A stretch of DNA of 64,000 nucleotides, from contig NZ_BSFN01000004.1 of assembly GCF_027922365.1 (NCBI RefSeq), positions 62,001 through 126,000 on the forward strand, in the 5' to 3' direction. The notes beneath the pieces are model-generated. The model saw only the letters and a program-made list of their open reading frames with translations, had not been told where the DNA came from and made no database searches. Position 1 is the first letter of the stretch. Each line of letters opens with the position of its first letter. Below, in pieces: positions 59,093 through 64,000 of the stretch. The stretch comes from Pseudomonas turukhanskensis. Lineage in GTDB: Bacteria > Pseudomonadota > Gammaproteobacteria > Pseudomonadales > Pseudomonadaceae. A program made the position numbers and the translations under genes.

Positions 59093-60550
59093 TTACTCGG
59101 AAAACTGTCCCGGCGTGGCCGGGTCAGCCGTTTTTTGCCCGGTGTTTTCCACCCAGCCGCCACCTAAGGCCTTGTACAGGTTGACCTCGCTGGTGAGCTG
59201 CGCCAACCGGTCGGTGATCAGCGCCTGCTGGGCGCTGAACAACGAACGCTGGGCGTCGAGAAAGGTCAGGTTGCTGTCGATACCGGTGCGATAGCGCCGC
59301 TCGGCCAGGCGGTAGTAGTCCTGGTTGGCGGTGACGAAATCACGCTGGGCCTGCAACTGTTGGTTGTAGGTCTGGCGTGCTGCCAGGCCATCGGAGACTT
59401 CCTGGAAGGCGGTCTGAATGGATTTCTCGTACTGGGCTACGCGAATGTCCTTCTGGATTTTCGAGTAGTCGAGGCTGGCTTTGAGCTCACCGGCGTTGAA
59501 GATCGGAATGCTGATGGTGGGCGAAAAATACCAACTGCCCGAACCGCCTTTGAACAGGTTGGACAGGTCGGCGCTGCTGCTGCCGGCATTGGCGGTCAGG
59601 CTAATGGTCGGGAAAAACGCTGCACGGGCCGCGCCGATATTGGCGTTGGCCGCTTTCAGCAGAAACTCGGCCTGGAGAATATCCGGGCGGCGTTGCAGCA
59701 GTTCAGACGGCAAGCCGGCCGGCAATTCTTCCAGCAGGTCATCGGCCAGCGGCTTGTTGGCCACCAGGTCGTCCGGCACCGAGGTGCCGAGCAGCAGGGC
59801 CAGGTTGTTGCGGTCTTGGGCAACCAGGCGTTGGTACTGAGCCAGGGCCACCCGCGCGCTTTCTACCGAGGTGCGTGCCTGGCTGAGGTCCAGGGCCGAG
59901 GCCACACCGACATCGTTGCTACGTTGGGTCAGCTTGAGGCTGTCTTCGTAGGTTTTCAGCGTTTCCTGCGTGAGCCGCAGGAGCTCCTGGTCGGCAGTCA
60001 GCGTCAGGTAGGCGTTGGCAACGTTGGCCACCAGGCTAAGCTGGGTGCTGCGGCGGGCCTGTTCGCTGGAGAAGTAAGTTTGCAACGCTTCTTCACTGAG
60101 GCTGCGCACGCGGCCAAACAGGTCCAGCTCATACGCGCTGACACCCAACGTGGCCGAGTACTGGCCGCTGGTGGTGGCCTTGCCGGTTTGCGACAGGTCC
60201 CCCGGCACGCGCTGACGCACACCGGTGCCATCGGCGCTGACCTTCGGGAACAGCTCCGAACGCTGAATACGGTACTGCGCGGCGTAGGCGTCGAGGTTCA
60301 GCGCGGCCACGCGCAGGTCGCGGTTGTTGACCAGCGCGGTCTGAATCAGCTGTTGCAGCGCGGGGTCGTGGAAGAACTGGCGCCAGCCTTGTTCGGCTTC
60401 GGCCACTTGCGCCGACTCGTTCGGGCCGTAGGCCGGCCCTTGCGGGTAGGCCTGGGCAACCGGCGAGGCCGGCTGCAGGTATTCAGGAATCAGCGAGCAG
60501 CCACTGAGCATCAGGCTGGCAATCGCGAGGGACAGGAGTGACTTGCGCAT
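59093..60550 (-). CDS. oprM: Outer-membrane efflux channel lipoprotein OprM/TtgC
   Basis: This 485-residue TolC-type outer-membrane factor has a lipoprotein signal with the lipobox LMLSGC (Cys18) and the tandem helical repeats of the family, including [19 protein letters not shown] and [17 protein letters not shown]. It forms a trimeric tunnel through periplasm and outer membrane that docks on MexAB. The gene overlaps mexB by one base and ends at a strong terminator. P. putida names this gene ttgC. Confidence 0.93.
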   Translation of the reverse strand: MRKSLLSLAIASLMLSGCSLIPEYLQPASPVAQAYPQGPAYGPNESAQVAEAEQGWRQFFHDPALQQLIQTALVNNRDLRVAALNLDAYAAQYRIQRSELFPKVSADGTGVRQRVPGDLSQTGKATTSGQYSATLGVSAYELDLFGRVRSLSEEALQTYFSSEQARRSTQLSLVANVANAYLTLTADQELLRLTQETLKTYEDSLKLTQRSNDVGVASALDLSQARTSVESARVALAQYQRLVAQDRNNLALLLGTSVPDDLVANKPLADDLLEELPAGLPSELLQRRPDILQAEFLLKAANANIGAARAAFFPTISLTANAGSSSADLSNLFKGGSGSWYFSPTISIPIFNAGELKASLDYSKIQKDIRVAQYEKSIQTAFQEVSDGLAARQTYNQQLQAQRDFVTANQDYYRLAERRYRTGIDSNLTFLDAQRSLFSAQQALITDRLAQLTSEVNLYKALGGGWVENTGQKTADPATPGQFSE

Positions 60551-63500
60551 CAGTGGCCAGCCTCATTGCTTGGAGTTTCAGTCTCTTTGCCTTTGAACAG
60601 CGAGGAGATGGTGACGAAGAACAGTGGCACCCAGAAGATTGCCAATACGGTTGCGGTGATCATGCCGCCGATTACGCCGGTACCGATGGCGTGCTGGCTG
60701 CCTGAACCGGCACCGGTGGAAATCGCCAGCGGTACCACGCCAAGGATAAAGGCCATGGAGGTCATGATGATCGGTCGCAGGCGCATGCGGCAGGCTTCCA
60801 GCGCGGCGTCCACCAGAGACTTGCCTTGTTCGTGCAGTTCTTTGGCGAACTCCACGATCAGGATGGCGTTTTTCGCCGCCAAGCCCACTGTGGTCAACAG
60901 GCCCACCTGGAAGAACACGTCGTTGGACAGCCCACGCAGGCTGGTGGCCATGAGCGCACCGATAATACCCAGCGGTACCACCAGAATGACTGCGATCGGA
61001 ATCGACCAGCTTTCATACAGCGCGGCCAAGCACAGGAACACCAGAAGCAGCGAGATGGCGTACAGTGCCGGCGCTTGCGAGCCGGACAGGCGTTCTTCGT
61101 ACGACAGACCGGTCCAGGAAATACCCACGCCGGCAGGCAGCTTCTTGGCCAGTGCTTCGACTTCGGCCATGGCTTCACCGGTGGAGTAACCCGCCGCTGG
61201 CGAACCCATGATTTCCATGGCTTCTACACCGTTGTAACGGGCCAGTTTTGGCGAGCCGTAGATCCACGAGCCGGAGGCAAAGGCGGAGAAGGGCACCATC
61301 TTGCCTTCGCCGTTGCGCACGTACCATTTCTGCAGGTCTTCGGGCGTCATACGCGATTTGGCTTCGCCCTGGATATACACCTTCTTCACTCGACCACGGT
61401 CGATGAAGTCGTTGACGTAGCTACCGCCCAGAGCAATCGACAGGGTGTTGTTGATGTCCGACAGGGTGACGCCCAAGGCGCTGGCGCGTTCGTCATCGAT
61501 AGTCAGCTGGAACTGCGGTTCATCGTTGAGACCGTTGGGGCGCACTTGCATGAGCACTTTGCTTTGCGCGGCCATGCCGAGGAACTGGTTGCGCGCTTCC
61601 ATCAGCTTGTCGTGGCCAATACCGGCACGGTCTTGCAGGAACACGTCAAAACCGGTGGCGTTACCCAGTTCCAGTACCGCTGGGGGCGCAAAGGCAAACA
61701 CCATGGCATCGCGGAAACTGAAGAAATGCTGCTGAGCACGCTGGGCCAGGGCAAACACGGTGTTTTCCGAGGAACGCTCACCCCACGGCTTGAGCATGAT
61801 GAAGGCCATACCCGAACTCTGACCGCGGCCGGCGAAGTTAAAGCCGGTAACGGTGAACACCGAGTTCACGGTGTCCGCTTCGTCTTTCAACAAGTAGGCA
61901 CGCATTTCATCGACCACCACCTGGGTGCGGCCGGCACTGGAACCCGCTGGGGTTTGTACCTGAGCAAACAGCACGCCTTGGTCTTCTTCCGGCAGGAACG
62001 CGGTTGGAATGCGAGTGAAGAGCCAGACCATGCCTACCAGCAATACGGCATAGCCCAGCAGGTAAGGCACCTTGTTACGCAGCATGCCGCGCACGCCACG
62101 TTCGTAGCCGTTCACTGTGCGGTCGAAGTTGCGGTTGAACCAGCCGAAGAAGCCGCGTTTCGGTCCGTGGTCGCCTTCCTTGATCGGTTTGAGCAAGGTG
62201 GCGCATAACGCCGGGGTGAAGATCAGGGCAACCAGCACCGACAGGCCCATGGCCGAGACAATGGTGATGGAGAACTGACGGTAGATCACACCGGTGGAGC
62301 CGCCGAAGAAGGCCATTGGCAGCAATACCGCCGAAAGCACCATGGCGATACCGACCAACGCACCCTGGATCTGACCCATGGATTTCTTCGTCGCCTCTTT
62401 GGGCGACAAGTGTTCCTCGGCCATTACCCGTTCAACGTTTTCCACCACCACGATGGCATCGTCCACCAACAGGCCGATGGCCAGCACCATGCCGAACATG
62501 GTCAGGGTGTTGATGGTGAAACCTGAGGCAGCAAGGATGCCGAAGGTACCCAGCAACACCACCGGTACAGTCATGGTGGTGATGATGGTGGCGCGGATGT
62601 TCTGCAGGAACAGGAACATCACCAGGAACACCAGCGCTACGGCTTCCAGCAGGGTGTGCACAACGCCTTCGATGGAAGCGGTGACCACTGGGGTGGTGTC
62701 GTAGGGGTATACGGCTTTCATGCCGGCCGGAAAGAACGGTTCCAGGTCGGAAATGGTGGCGCGAATGGCTTTGGCGGTATCCAGGGCGTTGGCACCGGTC
62801 GCCAGCTTGATCGCCAGACCCGAAGCCGGCTTGCCGTTGAACTGGGCGCTGATGCTGTAGTTTTCACCGCCAAGCTCGACCTTGGCGACATCACCCAGGC
62901 GCACTTGCGAGCCGTCGCTATTGACCTTGAGCAGAATGTTCTTGAACTGATCTGCGTTCTGGAAACGGGTCTTGCCGATGATGGTGGCGTTCAGCTGCTG
63001 GCCGGCGACGGCGGGCAAGCCACCGAGCTGGCCGGAGGACACTTGCACGTTTTGCGCGGCGACGGCGGTTTTCACGTCCACCGGGGTCAGCTGGAATTTG
63101 TTCAGCTGGGCCGGGTCGAGCCAGATACGCATGGCGTACTGCGCACCGAACACCTGGAAGTCACCCACACCGGCGGTGCGCGAGATCGGGTCCTGCATGT
63201 TGGACACGATGTAGTTCGACAGGTCGTCCTTGGTCATGCTGCCGTCTTCGGACACCAGACCCACCACCATCAGGAAGTTCTTCACCGCCTTGGTGACGCG
63301 GATACCCTGTTGCTGCACTTCTTGCGGCAGCAGCGGGGTGGCCAGGTTGAGCTTGTTCTGCACCTGCACCTGAGCGGTGTCGGGGCTGGTGCCCTGGTTG
63401 AAGGTGGCGGTGATGGTCATGCTGCCGTCGGAGTTACTTTCCGAGCTCACATAACGCAGGTTGTCGATACCGTTGAGCTGTTGCTCGATGATCTGCACCA

Positions 63501-63681
63501 CGGTGTCTTGCACGGTCTGTGCGGAGGCGCCCGGGTAGGTCACCTGAATGGCGATGGCAGGCGGGGCAATTGCCGGGTACTGGTTGATTGGTAGTTTGAG
63601 AATGGACAGCGTGCCGACCAGCATGATCACCAGGGCGAGTACCCAGGCGAAAATGGGGCGGTCGATAAAGAATTTCGACAT
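60550..63681 (-). CDS. mexB: RND multidrug efflux pump MexB/TtgB
   Basis: This 1043-residue RND inner-membrane pump has [20 protein letters not shown] at the N-terminus and the proton-relay region [17 protein letters not shown] with the paired Asp in TM4. The conserved Lys lies in the TM10 region [20 protein letters not shown]. Two large periplasmic loops bear the porter and docking domains. It exports antibiotics, solvents and detergents in exchange for protons. Length and motifs match TtgB of P. putida closely. It is preceded by mexA with four bases between. Confidence 0.95.
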   Translation of the reverse strand: MSKFFIDRPIFAWVLALVIMLVGTLSILKLPINQYPAIAPPAIAIQVTYPGASAQTVQDTVVQIIEQQLNGIDNLRYVSSESNSDGSMTITATFNQGTSPDTAQVQVQNKLNLATPLLPQEVQQQGIRVTKAVKNFLMVVGLVSEDGSMTKDDLSNYIVSNMQDPISRTAGVGDFQVFGAQYAMRIWLDPAQLNKFQLTPVDVKTAVAAQNVQVSSGQLGGLPAVAGQQLNATIIGKTRFQNADQFKNILLKVNSDGSQVRLGDVAKVELGGENYSISAQFNGKPASGLAIKLATGANALDTAKAIRATISDLEPFFPAGMKAVYPYDTTPVVTASIEGVVHTLLEAVALVFLVMFLFLQNIRATIITTMTVPVVLLGTFGILAASGFTINTLTMFGMVLAIGLLVDDAIVVVENVERVMAEEHLSPKEATKKSMGQIQGALVGIAMVLSAVLLPMAFFGGSTGVIYRQFSITIVSAMGLSVLVALIFTPALCATLLKPIKEGDHGPKRGFFGWFNRNFDRTVNGYERGVRGMLRNKVPYLLGYAVLLVGMVWLFTRIPTAFLPEEDQGVLFAQVQTPAGSSAGRTQVVVDEMRAYLLKDEADTVNSVFTVTGFNFAGRGQSSGMAFIMLKPWGERSSENTVFALAQRAQQHFFSFRDAMVFAFAPPAVLELGNATGFDVFLQDRAGIGHDKLMEARNQFLGMAAQSKVLMQVRPNGLNDEPQFQLTIDDERASALGVTLSDINNTLSIALGGSYVNDFIDRGRVKKVYIQGEAKSRMTPEDLQKWYVRNGEGKMVPFSAFASGSWIYGSPKLARYNGVEAMEIMGSPAAGYSTGEAMAEVEALAKKLPAGVGISWTGLSYEERLSGSQAPALYAISLLLVFLCLAALYESWSIPIAVILVVPLGIIGALMATSLRGLSNDVFFQVGLLTTVGLAAKNAILIVEFAKELHEQGKSLVDAALEACRMRLRPIIMTSMAFILGVVPLAISTGAGSGSQHAIGTGVIGGMITATVLAIFWVPLFFVTISSLFKGKETETPSNEAGH

Positions 63682-63684
63682 GAG

Positions 63685-64000
63685 TTACTTCCCTTCGCCT
63701 TGAGCCTGGCCTTTGTCGTCAGCCGCTTTGGCTGGCTTTTGCGCTGCTGCCGCGCCATTTGCCGGGGCAACGTTGGTGGCTTCGGACACTTTCACTTCCA
63801 CGCCCGGTTTCACGTATTGCAGGCCTTCGGTGATGACACGGTCGCCGGCTTTCAGGCCATCGTTGATTAGCCATTCGGTGCCCAGGGTGCGTTCGGCATT
63901 GAGCTGACGCAGCTCGACCTTGTTCTCGGCGTTGACTACCAGCGCGGTAGGCTGGCCTTTCAGGTCACGGGTTACGCCTTGCTGCGGAGCGAGGATGGCG
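63685..64000 (-). CDS. mexA: Periplasmic adaptor MexA/TtgA, 3' end
   Basis: The last 105 codons of the membrane fusion protein are visible; the 5' part and any mexR/ttgR regulator lie beyond the window. The sequence shows the membrane-proximal region (LNAERTLGTEWLINDGLKAG, VITEGLQYVKPGVEVKVSEA) and an Ala/Lys/Gln-rich tail. It joins MexB to OprM across the periplasm. Confidence 0.92.
   Translation of the reverse strand, partial: AILAPQQGVTRDLKGQPTALVVNAENKVELRQLNAERTLGTEWLINDGLKAGDRVITEGLQYVKPGVEVKVSEATNVAPANGAAAAQKPAKAADDKGQAQGEGK

Noticed and set aside
1..64000. CRISPR arrays, tRNA or rRNA genes, prophage genes
   Set aside because: No regularly spaced repeats, no cloverleaf-like sequence or rRNA segment, and no phage structural or integrase genes were seen.

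Overview
The window is about 64 kb of GC-rich chromosome from a fluorescent-group-like Pseudomonas. The evidence is the mexAB-oprM/ttgABC multidrug efflux operon at the right end (MexB reads as a close relative of P. putida TtgB), the REP-type intergenic repeats with the GTAGGAGC core, and the style of the metabolic genes. No tRNA, rRNA, CRISPR array, intact insertion sequence or phage was seen.

Left part (1-20454): a catabolic cluster that matches, in gene content and order, my recollection of the dit (abietane diterpenoid / resin acid) cluster of Pseudomonas abietaniphila BKME-9 and Burkholderia xenovorans LB400. In order it has an extradiol ring-cleavage dioxygenase (ditC-like, cut by the window edge), a FAH-family enzyme, an MFS permease (ditE-like), an IclR regulator (ditR-like), a thiolase-fold protein plus DUF35 partner (ditF-like), an SDR (ditG-like), a FAH enzyme (ditH-like), Rieske dioxygenase alpha and beta subunits (ditA1A2-like), a DUF2889 protein, an SDR, an acyl-CoA ligase, a TetR regulator, an amidohydrolase-2 protein, a FAH enzyme, a 3-hydroxyacyl-CoA dehydrogenase, a thiolase, a CMD-family protein and a cytochrome P450 (ditQ-like). 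Dioxygenation, ring cleavage, C-C hydrolysis/decarboxylation, CoA activation and beta-oxidation-like steps are all represented. The substrate assignment rests on family recognition and gene order, not on a search.

Extension (20655-29116): a second amidohydrolase, two overlapping acyl-CoA dehydrogenases, a crotonase, a third acyl-CoA dehydrogenase, a secreted double-Cache protein, an alpha/beta hydrolase and an MFS transporter, nearly all on the same strand. It looks like a lower pathway for the same substrate. The thiolase-fold/DUF35 pair and the acyl-CoA dehydrogenase pair resemble the steroid side-chain machinery (Ltp2-ChsH2 and ChsE1-ChsE2).

Middle (29263-34888): a mini PstS-like protein, an outer-membrane beta-barrel and a chemoreceptor, then a gene-poor scar of gene fragments and a low-GC secreted NTF2-like gene.

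34889-43597: a self-contained locus with a gamma-glutamyltransferase-like hydrolase, a GntR/FCD regulator, a cytosine-deaminase-like amidohydrolase, a LivM-LivG-LivF triple-fusion ABC protein, LivH, LivK and an NTF2-like protein. Paired GCTAGC palindromes precede both the hydrolase gene and livK and are probable GntR operators.

43664-53628: two toxin-antitoxin pairs (ParE/RHH and HigBA), a saccharopine-dehydrogenase-like protein, a LysR regulator, an HPP-CBS membrane protein, an SDR, a TetR regulator, a thiolase with a PaaI-type thioesterase, and dihydrolipoamide dehydrogenase.

53855-64000: an AI-2E family transporter, three glycosyltransferases and an O-antigen-ligase-like protein, then oprM, mexB and the 3' end of mexA on the minus strand.
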